Assembly: GCA_963774075.1 (NCBI GenBank)
Contig: CAVZDP010000003.1
Coordinates: 62,001-126,000 of the forward strand
DNA: 64,000 bases
Origin: JBBQNR01 sp963774075
GTDB taxonomy: Bacteria; Actinomycetota; Thermoleophilia; Solirubrobacterales; JBBDJG01
Direction: 5' to 3'
Shown here: positions 41,009 through 50,499 of the stretch, piece after piece
How the letters are laid out: every line of letters starts with the position of its first letter
Position numbering within the stretch: the stretch's first letter is position 1
Position numbers and translations under genes: made by a program
The notes under the pieces: model-generated
What the model was told of the DNA's origin: nothing
Database searches by the model: none
What the model saw: the letters and a program-made list of their open reading frames with translations, nothing else

Positions 41009-44000
41009 CAGGGAGCGTCCTCCGCCAGCTTCGCGAACGCGACCGCGGCCGGGTCCTGCGACTTGCGCTCGGCCAGCACGCCGACGCGCGCGTCGCAGAG
41101 GTCCTTGTAGTCGCACCACTTGCAGTTGACGAAGTCCCCTTGGCGCTTCTCGCCGGGCACTTGATGGAAGTCGCCGCGCGCGATCCCACCCGCAAGCTCG
41201 CGCAGGAGCTGCTCGAGCTGCTCCTCCTTGGCCACCAACTGGCTGCCGTCGAACGCGATCCGCTCGAAGCCGCCCTTCGTGGAGACGTAGTAGTACTCGG
41301 CGCGTCCACGCTCGGCCGGAAGATCGAGGAAGCGTGCGGCCGCCCTGAGGTAGATCGGGAGCTGGAGCGAGCGTCCGCCGAGCAGCGCGCCGTCCTCTAG
41401 ATCGCGATTCTGGCCACCGGTCTTGTAGTCCATGACGCGGAAGGCGCTCTCGTCGGCCTTCCAGTTGAGACGGTCGATGATGCCGTGGAAGCGAAGCCGC
41501 GCGTCACCGGCCTCGATCTCGAGCGGTCCCTGCTCGGCGTCGCCCTCGGCGCCGAAGCCGAACTGGAGCTCGAAGCGGCCGTGGTCGAAGCGCTCGGTCT
41601 GCACCAGCTCCTCGTCGTACCAGCGCTCGAGGTCCTGCCAGATGCGGCCGCGGTCGAACTGCCACAGCACCGCAAGGCCGGTGAGGCCGTGTCGCTGCCA
41701 GTCGTAGCACTGCTCGTCGGCGATCTCGCGCAGCAGCTTCAGGTGGCGCTCGCGCGCCGTGGCGCTTGGCTGGTCGTCGTCCCCGCGTCGCGATCAGGAA
41801 GTGCTCGAGGATGCGATGCACGAGCCGCCCGCGCTCTAGCGGTGAGATTCGCTCGATGCGGTCGGGCTCGTCCTCGGTCCTGATCCGCAGCACGCGGCTG
41901 AGGAAGTAGCGGTAGGGGCAGGTCGCGTAGGTCTCGATCGTGCTCGCGGACAGCACCCGCTCTAGTCCGCCGCGCTCGACGAGCGCGCCACGACTCGGCT
42001 CACCGAGGAGCCCGTCGTAGGTGGTGAGCGTGCGCGAATGCCAGCGCGAGGTGTAGGCGAGGCGCGATCGCTCCAGCTCGGGCTTCAGCTTGCTGACAAC
42101 GGCGAGACCCAGCGCGCGTTGCTCTGCGTCTCCGGTCAGGAGCGTGCGGTCGTACTCGGAGGCGGTCAGCGCCTGTTGCGGGGAGGGGGCGGCGAAGCGG
42201 CTGCCGGGGATGCGCGTGAAGAGGTGGTCGGGCAGCCGGCCGGTCTCGACGCGCTCGACGCTGACCGGCTCCCCGATGAGCGCCGCGGCGGCGGCGCGGA
42301 AGAAGTGCGACGGCAGCTTCGCGCGCTGGTCGCCCAGCTCGGTGCGGGCGAAGCTGAGCTGGAGGCGCTCGGCGGCGGCGTGGATCGCGAGCGCGAACTG
42401 GAGCGGCTCCTGGTCGGGGCCCCCGGCGCGCAGCGGGATCTCCCAGCCGCGGCGCTCGTTGAGCGCGGCGCGCTCGTGGTCGAGCAGCAGCGCGTCCTGG
42501 CGCGGGGGTGGCGGGAACGAGCGCTCGCTGAGGCCGAGCACGACGACGGCCCTGAAGCGAAGGTGGCGCAGCGAGTTGACGTCGAGCACGTTCACGCCCT
42601 GGTACCCGAAGCTGCCGCGCTGCTTGCCGGGCGGGTCCTCGGCGCGCATTTCAGTGATCGCCTGGCGGACGACCGCGCGGAACTGCTCGAAGCCCACCTC
42701 ATCGGAGACGTCGTCGAGCTGTGCGAGCCGCGCCAGCTCGTCGATGATCGGCTCGACGCCGTCGATGTACGTTGCGAAGAGGTCGCGCAGGTAGGCGAGC
42801 TGAGCCGACCAGGGAGCGCGGTCGGGCCGGGCCTCGAGCCTCTCGGCGAGGTCCTCGGCGAAGCGCGCGAGGTTCTCGGCGTGGTGCTTTCGCCACTGGT
42901 AGCGGTTGCGTTTCTCCTCGCCCTCCCCCTGCTCTGGCTCGGGCTCTTCCTGCTCGTCTTCCTTCGAGGCCTCGTGCTCGGCTGAGCGGCGCTCCTGCTC
43001 CTCTATGTAGGTGCGCAGGCGCTCCCGCCACTGCTCGCGGCCCTCAACGATGCCGGCCCTGCGCGAGACGTCGTCCCAGCGAGCGGGACGGGGGCTGAAT
43101 TGCTCGCGCGTGGCCTCCGGCAGGTGAGCGTCGGTCAGGAACTCCATCACCGCCGAGCGGAGGAGGGGCCGCGGCGCGTCGATCAGGTCGAGCAGCGCGA
43201 GTGCGCGGCGGCCGAGCGGGCGCTCGACCAGCGGCGTGCCGTCGTGCAGGTAGATCGGGATGCCGGAGTCGTCGAAGATCGACTCGACCAGCGCTCGGTA
43301 GGGCTCGTCGTGGCGGTAGGCGACCGCCATCTCGTGGAAGGCGATCCCGTCGCGCGCCCACTCGAGGCAGGCGCGGGCCGCCTCGACGACCTCGCGGGGG
43401 GCGTCGGGGGCGGAGAGGAGGCGAACCGAGTCGTCCTGCGTCGCGGGGCCGTTGGTCGCGAAGACGTGCTCGCGCAAGTGGTCGAGGGCGGTTTCTGGTG
43501 ACGTCTGGACCTCGAGGCGCTCGGGGTCGATGCCAACCCGCGCCAGCCAGGCGCGCATCTCCTCGTGGGCGAAGTCGGCATCGGTGCCGGTCTCGGGCAG
43601 GAAGAACGTGAGGTCGGCGACCGCCATCAGCTGCTCGAGCACCCGGCGCTGAACAGCCGTCATCTGCCAGACGCCGTGGACGAGCAGCACGCGCGAGCCG
43701 AGTCTCGCCGGGTCGGCGCTCACGAGGCAATCGAAAGAGTCGTAGTAACCGGCGCGCCGCGTGCGGTACTGCTGGAAGAGATCGGCAAGCTCCTTCACCT
43801 TGTCGCCGGGGTCGGCCTCGGCGAGCGCCTGCGGCTCGACTTCTGCCTGCCCGAGCTCTTTGAAGAGGCGCTGAAGCGCGGGGGGAAGGCCGGGAGCCTC
43901 CGCGACCGGCTTGAAGTAGCCGCGGGCTCCGGCGGCGACTTGACGCACGAGCACCTGCTCGGCGAGCGCGGGCATCGGCATGCGGCCTTCGGTGAGCTGG

Positions 44001-44251
44001 GCCATCAGTCCCAGCTTCTCGCCGAGGTCAGCGAAGGTGAGGAACTCGATGTTGATCCAGCCGCCGAGCAGCTCGGCCAGCCGACGGCGCAGGTACGGCC
44101 GCAGCAGCGTGTTCCCGACCAGGATGGTGACCGGGGCGAGCGGGTCGCCGGCCTTGTGGCGGCGGACCTCCTCGGCGAGCGCTTGCTCGAGGGAGGCCGG
44201 GGTCCCGACCACCAGGCGTGGGGCTGGTGTTGGCGTATCTCCTCTGCTCAA
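41008..44251 (-). CDS. addB: AddB-like PD-(D/E)XK nuclease subunit, one frame break
   Basis: Expected 1080 residues. An inactivated helicase-like body (LVVGTPASLEQALAEEV, VLDVNSLRHLRFRAVVVLGLSE) leads to the nuclease domain: LSASTIETYATCPYRYFLSRVL (first Fe-S Cys), RGRLVHRILEHFL, then after a surplus G in GGGG near 41785 the other frame gives GIIDRLNWKADESAFRVMDYKTGG (catalytic Asp/Lys) and CKWCDYKDLC (remaining Fe-S cysteines). A Glu/Asp-rich insert (EASKEDEQEEPEPEQGEG) is unusual. TTG start assumed. The final TGA overlaps the addA-like ATG, so the two are coupled. Confidence 0.85.
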
Positions 44252-44376
44252 CTTTGGACTGCAGTCGGACTGCCTCCCCGCCGGGACCCTCTCAAACGAC
44301 GGCGGCGGAGGGAAGGGCGGTTTTCCGAAATATGCATCACACGGTCAAGTCGCATGCCGCCCGCCGGATCTGACAG

Positions 44377-44777
44377 CTAGTCGGAGCCGTCCTTCTCGGC
44401 GAGGTAGTCGCGCCCGTGCACCTCGCCCAGCCGCCGCAACGCCTCCCGCCTTCTCTGCTCGGGGGTTCCAGCGAGGCCGCGCTTCGGCGGCCCGGCCCAG
44501 CCCTCGTCGAGGGTGAGCTTCATGTCCTCGACCATGAAGTGGAACGCGCGCAGGTCCTTGTCGGTCCGGCATTCACGGTCCAGGTACCGGCGCTTGGTCA
44601 TCGCCTTGACCACGTCGCCCGGCGCGACCGACGGGTTGGCGTGTCGGATCGCCGTCACGCAGGAGAGGCAGATCCACCAGGAGCGCCACTTCGCCGGATG
44701 ACGATTCTCGACGCGGTGCTCGATCTGGTCCTGACAGACCTCGCAGAAGCGGTAGCCGCGCCGTTCTACCTCGTCAT
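44377..44777 (-). CDS. small zinc-ribbon protein, frame break near start
   Basis: The readable part contains FCEVCQDQIEHRVENRH and WWICLSCVTAIRHANPSVAPG, a CxxC/CxxC zinc ribbon, then a basic helical tail with KRGLAGTPEQRRREALRRL. The natural ATG (44777) overlaps the stop of the upstream small gene, but the ribbon is in the next frame: one missing G in the GG near 44768 would give a continuous protein of about 133 residues. Without that, only a GTG at 44658 remains and the ribbon is lost. Unknown function; between two DNA-repair-type genes. Confidence 0.55.
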
Positions 44778-45031
44778 TGGCGAGGCGTAGGTGGTGAGAT
44801 GTAACACCGGGCGCGTCCGGGCTCGCGCTTGTACCTCCTCACGCAACGGCTGCAGATGAACTCCGGGCCAAAATGAAAGAAGACGGCGACCCAGTAGCCC
44901 CTGAACGTGGCGACTTCGCCGCAGTGCTGACACACCTCCGCTCCGTAGATTCCGGCCGGTGTGTCGAGAATTGCCTCGATGATCCGCTCCCGGTACGCCT
45001 TCGTGCCCGGACGCGGCTGCTTCCCACTCAC
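44774..45031 (-). CDS. small CxxC-CxxC protein
   Basis: 85 residues from GTG at 45031, behind an ideal GGAGGTGAT ribosome site. VCQHCGEVATFRGYWVAVFFHFGPEFICSRCVRRYKREPG looks like a zinc ribbon with an aromatic hairpin between the knuckles; the flanks are basic. Its stop overlaps the ATG of the next small zinc-ribbon gene. No named family recognised. Possibly nucleic-acid binding and co-expressed with the AddAB-like pair downstream. Confidence 0.7.
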   Translation of the reverse strand: MSGKQPRPGTKAYRERIIEAILDTPAGIYGAEVCQHCGEVATFRGYWVAVFFHFGPEFICSRCVRRYKREPGRARCYISPPTPRQ

Positions 45032-45133
45032 AGAAGATCACCTCCATCGATCCCGGCTGTAGCACCGTGCCTTACGGTCGGTTGCTGCGGTGTCGTCGGG
45101 CCGGGTCCCTCAACCGCTCTTGATGGACTACCT

Positions 45134-45924
45134 TCAGTCTAAGGGTCGTCTTCGGTCGCTCGGTTCTGACAGGCTCGAGCCGCGTTCCGCTCGCAGCCTC
45201 TCCAGCTCGAGCTCCAGATCGGCAACGAACGGGATCTCCGGGTCGATGCGGTGGAGCATCTCTACCTCCGCCTGGAACCGCTCGACCATCACGTCCAGCG
45301 GAGCGTTGAAGCGCTCGCTGAGCGCCTCCCCCTGCTTGCCGTACGCAGCGCGCAGGGCGCGGAGGTTGGCGAGCTTGTCCCTGCGAAGATCGCCGCAGCC
45401 GGAGTGCCGACCGCTCTCACCTTCTCGCGGTGCTGCGCCTTGCGCTCGGCGTAGTCGCGAATCGCCTTGTCCTCCGTCGCCGTCTCGACCAGCCCGGCCA
45501 CCTCGGGGCCGAATCGCGCCCAGATCTCGGCCAGGGTCACGATCGTGTCCTCGACGACATCGTGAAGCAGGCCCGCCGCGACTACGGTCTCGTCGAACCC
45601 CTCCTCGTGCAGCAGGTGCGCGACCTCGATCGGGTGGTCTGCGTAGGGAGTGTCGTCGCCCTTGCGCCTCTGGCCGGCGTGCGCCTGGTAGGCGAACTCG
45701 AGCGCCTCCGCTACCAGCTCGCTCTGGAGCACCTCGAACGAAAGCGGCCAGCGGTAGTCGCACCGGCTGCAGCACCACTTGTGCGGCTGCGGCACGATGC
45801 ACCCGCCGAGTACGACCTCCCCCCGGAGCGACGCCTCCTCGAGCTCCGGTGTCGGCAACCCGTAAACGATCCCCACCACCGAAGCGGCCTCGCATCGCGG
45901 GCAGTGCTGAGGAAGGGCGTTCAT
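45134..45924 (-). CDS. zinc-ribbon HD-domain protein (MESH1/SpoT-hydrolase-like), frame break
   Basis: Expected about 263 residues. N-terminal ribbon HCPRCEAASVV...HKWCCSRCDYRWP, then an HD hydrolase domain: AYQAHAGQRRKGDDTPYADHPIEVAHLL, AAGLLHDVVEDTIV (HD pair) and VETATEDKAIRDYAERKAQH, the pattern of ppGpp hydrolases. After AAIFAG the frame shifts; one missing G in GGG near 45380 restores DKLANLRALRAAYGKQGEAL to the end at 45134. No synthetase domain. It may hydrolyse (p)ppGpp or another nucleotide; the zinc ribbon is unusual for that group. Confidence 0.75.
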
Positions 45925-46171
45925 CTTCACCCTCTAGTCGAAGCTCGGCAAGCTGATCTGACGTCAGCGAACCGGCGCTAAGCCGTCGCGCCGGCCTCGA
46001 TCGCCGGCGGGCGCCATGCCGACGGGTCCCGACTCGATCGGGTGGCCCACATAGGCGTAGTCTGTCACTGCGAGGTGAACCATTGACGCCGGCCTCGGGA
46101 ACGGACTATGTTCGGGCCATCGTCCGGCCGTTCCCCAATTCGCCCTTTCTTGGCGGTACAGGTCAATAGCG

Positions 46172-47266
46172 ATGCGCGTCGCGGTCATCGTGCCGGGGAT
46201 CATGGGGAGCGTCCTCCATTACGAGGACGGTTCGGGCGGGCTCACCGAAATATGGGGTGAGAACTTTTGGACGAACTACCAGCTGGTCATAGACCAGCCG
46301 GAGCTGCTTGCCTGGGACGGGACCGTGGCGAAGGCTTCCGTTCTCGAAACGGCGTACATAAGCGAGGTAATCCGCCTCAAGAAGTGGAGCGTCTGGAAGC
46401 GGATGCTGGACTGGCTCGCCGGCTATCCGGCCTTTTCGGAGCCTGGAGGCGTTCTGAAGCTCGGGTACGACTGGCGCCGATCGCTCGTCGATTCATCGGT
46501 GGACTTCGCCGTGGAGCTGCAGAACCGGGCCGCAGCCGACGCGGATGAACGAAACCTCGCCCCCGACGAACCTCGATTCACATTCATAACTCACAGCATG
46601 GGAGGGCTCCTCTTGCGGTGCGCTCTCGCGCAGCGCGCGATCTCCCCGGACAGGATCGACCGCATCATCCATGTCGGCACCCCCTTGGAAGGGGCACCTG
46701 CGGCGTTCGCCGGCATGTACGAGACCGGCAGCCTGCCGTTTCTTCGAGAGGCGGTTCGCTTCCTCCACCCCTTCAAGAACGCGGGGCGGTTGTTCCGAAA
46801 GATCCTCGAGACCATGCAGACGTTTCCGTCCGGGTATCAGGTCATGCCGCCCGTGGGACAGAACTTTCTCTTCTATCAGGGCGGCGTGAGGACGAATCCG
46901 TTCGTCGATCCCAACGCAAGCATTCCCGCCGCCATGAGGCAGAAGGCGGCGCACGCCCACCAGCTGTTGCTGAGCGCGGAACAGATCATCCGCAACGACT
47001 TGAGTGGGAAGACGTTCACCATCTACACGGAGCATCACAGCGACCAGGAGACTGACTGGGGGTTCAACGTCGCGGCAGTGCTCGGCGGCCCCGGCGGCTA
47101 CGAGATCCTGGACACCTTGATGACCGAAGACGGCGACGGTACGGTCCCCGCCTCCTCCGCTCAGGGCCGACTTGGGTCTTCCATCAGGAAGCCGGTCAAG
47201 AACGTCACGCACTCGACCATGTGCGATAACCGGGAGGTCGTTGGCATCATGCCCGGGATCGTTTGA
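46172..47266 (+). CDS. LCAT-like acyltransferase/lipase
   Basis: 364 residues. The N-terminus VIVPGIMGSVLHYEDGSGG is the lecithin:cholesterol acyltransferase-family oxyanion motif, LGYDWRRSLVDSS follows, the nucleophile is in FITHSMGGLLLRCAL, the acid in TEDGDGTVPASSA, and a histidine in KNVTHSTMCDN. No signal peptide, so intracellular or moved by a partner. Codon use is less GC-biased than the neighbours, which suggests acquisition. The next gene starts 12 bp later and is probably its functional partner. Confidence 0.82.
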   Translation: MRVAVIVPGIMGSVLHYEDGSGGLTEIWGENFWTNYQLVIDQPELLAWDGTVAKASVLETAYISEVIRLKKWSVWKRMLDWLAGYPAFSEPGGVLKLGYDWRRSLVDSSVDFAVELQNRAAADADERNLAPDEPRFTFITHSMGGLLLRCALAQRAISPDRIDRIIHVGTPLEGAPAAFAGMYETGSLPFLREAVRFLHPFKNAGRLFRKILETMQTFPSGYQVMPPVGQNFLFYQGGVRTNPFVDPNASIPAAMRQKAAHAHQLLLSAEQIIRNDLSGKTFTIYTEHHSDQETDWGFNVAAVLGGPGGYEILDTLMTEDGDGTVPASSAQGRLGSSIRKPVKNVTHSTMCDNREVVGIMPGIV

Positions 47267-47278
47267 CGACGTCACGCG

Positions 47279-48268
47279 ATGCGCCATCTGAGATACATCC
47301 ATGTCGGGCGCTCCACTCTCTGGCGAGGGGCGCCGTTGCGCGTGGCGGTGCGAGTCGAACCGGAGATCGCGGCCGCGTCCTTGTTGGAAGGGGGGAGTTT
47401 GCCTGCAGTCGCCCTCAAGCTGGACCAGCGGAATGGCGAGGAGGCAGCGGAGGCGGCGATCGAGCAGGAGGGCAAGCGACCGTTCGAATCCACCATCCCG
47501 CTCGAGCCCAGCGAGGGCCGCGGGAGCGTCGAGCTCTCGACCGATGAGGCACCCGTGGGGGAGCTCGAGCTTACGCTCCGGATCGACGCGACGGCCACGC
47601 TCGAGTCTTTGGGTGAGGAAGCGATCGAAGAGGTGACGGTGCCGGAGGCGATCTGGGTACTCGATCGCGGCGACTACAGGAAGCTCGTCGATGAGCGGCT
47701 GAAGGAACCCTTTCTTCCCTCCGTCGGCTTGCCGCCCGAGAAGGTGCCGGATCTTGTCGCTGAGCTGATGCACGAGCTCCTTCCGATAGTCGCCCTGCGG
47801 CATGACTTCGAGGATCGTTTGCGGTTGAAGCCCTCGAAAGAGCAAGAGCGGCTGCCCATCCCATCGCCTCGACCTCATCGCCTCTGGCCGTGGGAGTTCA
47901 TCGAGCGCGTCATCCCGGGCGACGCGCTCTTTCCCGAGGACCCGGTCCGGTGGGTTTCCGCGAAGTTGCTCGGAATAGTCAACGAGCTCCAGGTCGAGGG
48001 GTTCTCGGAGCCACCGAGGGTGGAGCTGACGGTTGACGCATCAACGGCTGTCGTGGCCCTGCAATTCGATCTGAGCCTCGCGAGCGAGATCACCGCACCG
48101 TTGGCGGAGAGCCTGACCGACGACGAGTTGGGCGACCTGGCAATCATTCGCCGGGGCGCAGAGAGGGCTGAGCTCGAGCACACGATCGAGCCGGGAACTT
48201 CAGAGGTAATGATCGGCCTCACCCTCCCGACCGACGGCTTCCCGATCGAGCCGGCAACCGAGAGCTAG
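47279..48268 (+). CDS. unrecognised protein paired with the LCAT-like lipase
   Basis: 329 residues, ATG at 47279. The first 125 residues look beta-rich (LRVAVRVEPEI, GELELTLRIDATATL); the middle is helical and charged (YRKLVDERLKEPFLPSV, VPDLVAELMHELLPIVAL), followed by PHRLWPWEFIERVIPGDALF and a last beta segment. No signal peptide, membrane helix or metal motif. Short spacing to the lipase implies one message. It could be a chaperone, inhibitor or regulatory subunit. I recognise no family. Confidence 0.6.
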   Translation: MRHLRYIHVGRSTLWRGAPLRVAVRVEPEIAAASLLEGGSLPAVALKLDQRNGEEAAEAAIEQEGKRPFESTIPLEPSEGRGSVELSTDEAPVGELELTLRIDATATLESLGEEAIEEVTVPEAIWVLDRGDYRKLVDERLKEPFLPSVGLPPEKVPDLVAELMHELLPIVALRHDFEDRLRLKPSKEQERLPIPSPRPHRLWPWEFIERVIPGDALFPEDPVRWVSAKLLGIVNELQVEGFSEPPRVELTVDASTAVVALQFDLSLASEITAPLAESLTDDELGDLAIIRRGAERAELEHTIEPGTSEVMIGLTLPTDGFPIEPATES

Positions 48269-48290
48269 CCGCGGCCGGTCAAACATCGAA

Positions 48291-49076
48291 ATGACCTCCT
48301 TCCCCGATCAGCCGCCTCCGATCGCCATAGCGCATCGGGGCGATTCGGAGGAAGCACCGGGAAATACCCTCGAGGCATTCGAGGCCGCGATCGCACTCGG
48401 CCTGCGCAATCTCGAGACCGATGTGCACGTGACTCGAGATGGAGTGGTCGTCGCCTTTCACGATCCGCGACTCGACGACACCACCGACCGGGAGGGAGCG
48501 ATCGCCGAGCTCACGATTGCGGAGGTCGAGGCCGCCGATGCGGGCTACTCCTTCTCCAAGGACGGCGGGCGCACCTTCCCCTTCCGCGGTAAAGGGGTCC
48601 GAGTACCGCGCTTCGAGGAGCTGCTGCGACGCTGGCCCACGGCTTACGTCGCCGTGGAGCCCAAGACCGACGCGTGCGTACCGCCGCTTGTCGCTGTTGT
48701 CGACGGGTTCGCCGCCTGGGATCGTGTTGCCTTCGGATCGTTCTCGGATAGACGGATCGGGCGCGTGCGCGCGCTCAGCCGCGGACGTGCGTGCACGGCG
48801 ATGGGGACGCGCGCCAACGTGATCGCCCACGTGACCGCGCTTTGGGGCCGGCTCCCACGCCAAGGCGCCGACTTCATACAGGTGCCCTTCAAGCTGGGTC
48901 CCTTCCGTCTCGTGACAGCCCCCTTTCTACGCGCTGCCCACCGCGTCGGCCTTCCCGTTCACGTATGGACGGTGAACGAGGAGTCGAAGATGATCGAGCT
49001 GCTCGACCTGGGGGTCGACGGCATCATCACGAACCGCCCACGGCTCCTTCGCGACGTGATCGCCGCTCGCCCCTAG
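48291..49076 (+). CDS. glycerophosphodiester phosphodiesterase
   Basis: 261 residues. IAHRGDSEEAPGNTLEAFEAA has the HRG and NT motifs, LETDVHVTRDGVVVAFHDPRLDDTTD the Glu-Asp and His-Asp catalytic residues, and VWTVNEESKMIELLDLGVDGIITNRP the C-terminal signature. Cleaves glycerophosphodiesters to glycerol-3-phosphate plus alcohol. No signal peptide. It follows the lipase pair by 22 bp; together they could process membrane lipids stepwise (acyl removal, then head-group cleavage), which is inference. Confidence 0.92.
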   Translation: MTSFPDQPPPIAIAHRGDSEEAPGNTLEAFEAAIALGLRNLETDVHVTRDGVVVAFHDPRLDDTTDREGAIAELTIAEVEAADAGYSFSKDGGRTFPFRGKGVRVPRFEELLRRWPTAYVAVEPKTDACVPPLVAVVDGFAAWDRVAFGSFSDRRIGRVRALSRGRACTAMGTRANVIAHVTALWGRLPRQGADFIQVPFKLGPFRLVTAPFLRAAHRVGLPVHVWTVNEESKMIELLDLGVDGIITNRPRLLRDVIAARP

Positions 49077-49160
49077 CCCTCGGTCGACCCAGCGCCACGA
49101 GCAGAGCTTCCGACTCTCGTGCCATGCGCCACAATGCGAATCTTGCGGAGGGGGTGTCTG

Positions 49161-49886
49161 ATGCGGCGCAGTGACGACGACTTACTAGGCGTACCGGAGC
49201 GGGAGCTCGACCGTCTCAGCGACGACGAGCTTCTGCGGCTGGTGGTGATCACCCGTGACGGCGACCGCACATTGGCAGCGAAGGCCCAGGCGGCCTGGAA
49301 GACCCTGGTCGCACGCGACATCGAGCGCGTGCGGGGGATCGTGGCGATGTTCCGCTTTCCCGGCCACCCGACCGTGCGCGTGGAGCTGCACGACGTCGAC
49401 ATGGTCGCCCAGAACATCTACCTGCGCGCGGTCAAGATGGCCTTTCGCGGGACCATCGAGCTCGAGTTCCGCGCAGCGATGCGGAAGTGCGTCTTCTACG
49501 AGTGCATGGACCACTGCCGGCGCAAGATGGAGGAGGACATGCGCCGAGCTGGAAGCCTCGACGAGGAGATCGCTACCGACGAAGGCGACGGCCGGCCGAG
49601 GTTCGACGAGGACATCGCGAAGCTGGACGAACAGCGAATCGAGGACGAGCAAGCACTGGAGCGGCTCGCCGAGCGCCGGGTCGCCGTCGACAAGGCGATC
49701 GCGAAGGTCGAGGACGAGCGCAAGCGCCGCGTCCTCGAGATGACCAGGGATGGCTGCCCGACCGAGGAGATCATGGCCGAGCTCGGCACGAGCGAAGCGA
49801 ACGTCTACCAGCTCCGGCGCCGTGCCCTCGCGCTCGTCCAGCGCATCCTCGACGGCGACGGGGAGGACGACGATGGACAAGGTTGA
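49161..49886 (+). CDS. ECF-like RNA polymerase sigma factor
   Basis: 241 residues. ATG at 49161 has GCGGAGGGGG upstream; the frame extends earlier without support. Region 2 is recognisable in VDMVAQNIYLRAVKMAFRG...EFRAAMRKCVFYECMDHCRRK, then an unusually long acidic linker (SLDEEIATDEGDGRPRFDED), then region 4 in RRVLEMTRDGCPTEEIMAELGTSEANVYQLRRRAL. Longer than usual ECF factors because of linker and N-terminus. It overlaps the next gene by 14 bp, so it is coupled to an HTH protein rather than to a standard anti-sigma factor. Confidence 0.8.
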   Translation: MRRSDDDLLGVPERELDRLSDDELLRLVVITRDGDRTLAAKAQAAWKTLVARDIERVRGIVAMFRFPGHPTVRVELHDVDMVAQNIYLRAVKMAFRGTIELEFRAAMRKCVFYECMDHCRRKMEEDMRRAGSLDEEIATDEGDGRPRFDEDIAKLDEQRIEDEQALERLAERRVAVDKAIAKVEDERKRRVLEMTRDGCPTEEIMAELGTSEANVYQLRRRALALVQRILDGDGEDDDGQG

Positions 49887-50499
49887 CCGCCTCCTGAACG
49901 ACTTCATCGCGGCCTGGAACAGGGGCGAGCGCCCGAGCGCTGACCACTTCGTCCAGCGCGCGCCGGCGGGTGAGCAAGACGAGCTCGCCGGGCTGATCGG
50001 CGCCTTCCTCGAGATGGCCCCCACGCCCGACTACTCGCCCGAGCAGATGGCGGAGCTGCGAGAGGATCCGACCGTGAAGAGCATCGCCAAGATGGTGGGA
50101 GGCAGAGCCGGGTTGTGGCCGGCGCTGCTGCCGAAGCTGCGAAACGAGGCGAAGCTGAAGCGCCGGGAGGTGGTAGCCCGCTTGGCGGAGCTGCTGGGGG
50201 TCGCCGAGCGTGAGCAGAAGGTCCAGCGCTACTACCACCAGATGGAGACTGGCTCGATCGAGCCGCAGGGGGTGTCCCGCAAGGTGCTGGAGGCGCTCGC
50301 GCGCGTGCTCGGCGTGAGCGCGGACGAGCTGGAGGAGGCGGGCGACTTCTCGGTCGTGCCACCGGCCGTCGGCGGAGCCTACCTGCGCACCGAATCGGTG
50401 CAGGAGACGCGAGCAAAGCTCTCGGTCGAGCACGCCGCCGCTCCCGCGTCGCCCGGCGGCTGGGACGAGGTCGACGAGCTCTTCCTCGGCGGGCGGTGA
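49873..50499 (+). CDS. HTH protein with N-terminal adaptor-like domain, partner of ImmA/IrrE
   Basis: 208 residues. Residues 1-45 (LLNDFIAAWNRGERPSADHFVQRAP) resemble short N-terminal modules seen in front of some bacterial kinases and regulators. Residues about 90-165 hold a Xre-like helix-turn-helix: LPKLRNEAKLKRREVVARLAELLGV...YYHQMETGSIEPQGVSRKVLEALARVLGVSADEL. The C-terminal 45 residues are flexible, a plausible site for cleavage. It overlaps the sigma gene upstream and the protease gene downstream (GTGA), fixing the order sigma - HTH - protease. Likely a repressor or anti-sigma-like factor degraded by the protease; that role is inference. Confidence 0.75.
   Translation: MDKVDRLLNDFIAAWNRGERPSADHFVQRAPAGEQDELAGLIGAFLEMAPTPDYSPEQMAELREDPTVKSIAKMVGGRAGLWPALLPKLRNEAKLKRREVVARLAELLGVAEREQKVQRYYHQMETGSIEPQGVSRKVLEALARVLGVSADELEEAGDFSVVPPAVGGAYLRTESVQETRAKLSVEHAAAPASPGGWDEVDELFLGGR

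Noticed and set aside
45964..46084. 39-codon minus-strand frame starting MVHLAVTDYAYVG
   Set aside because: Reads plausibly but has no ribosome site or promoter and lies in a variable spacer; too weak to list.
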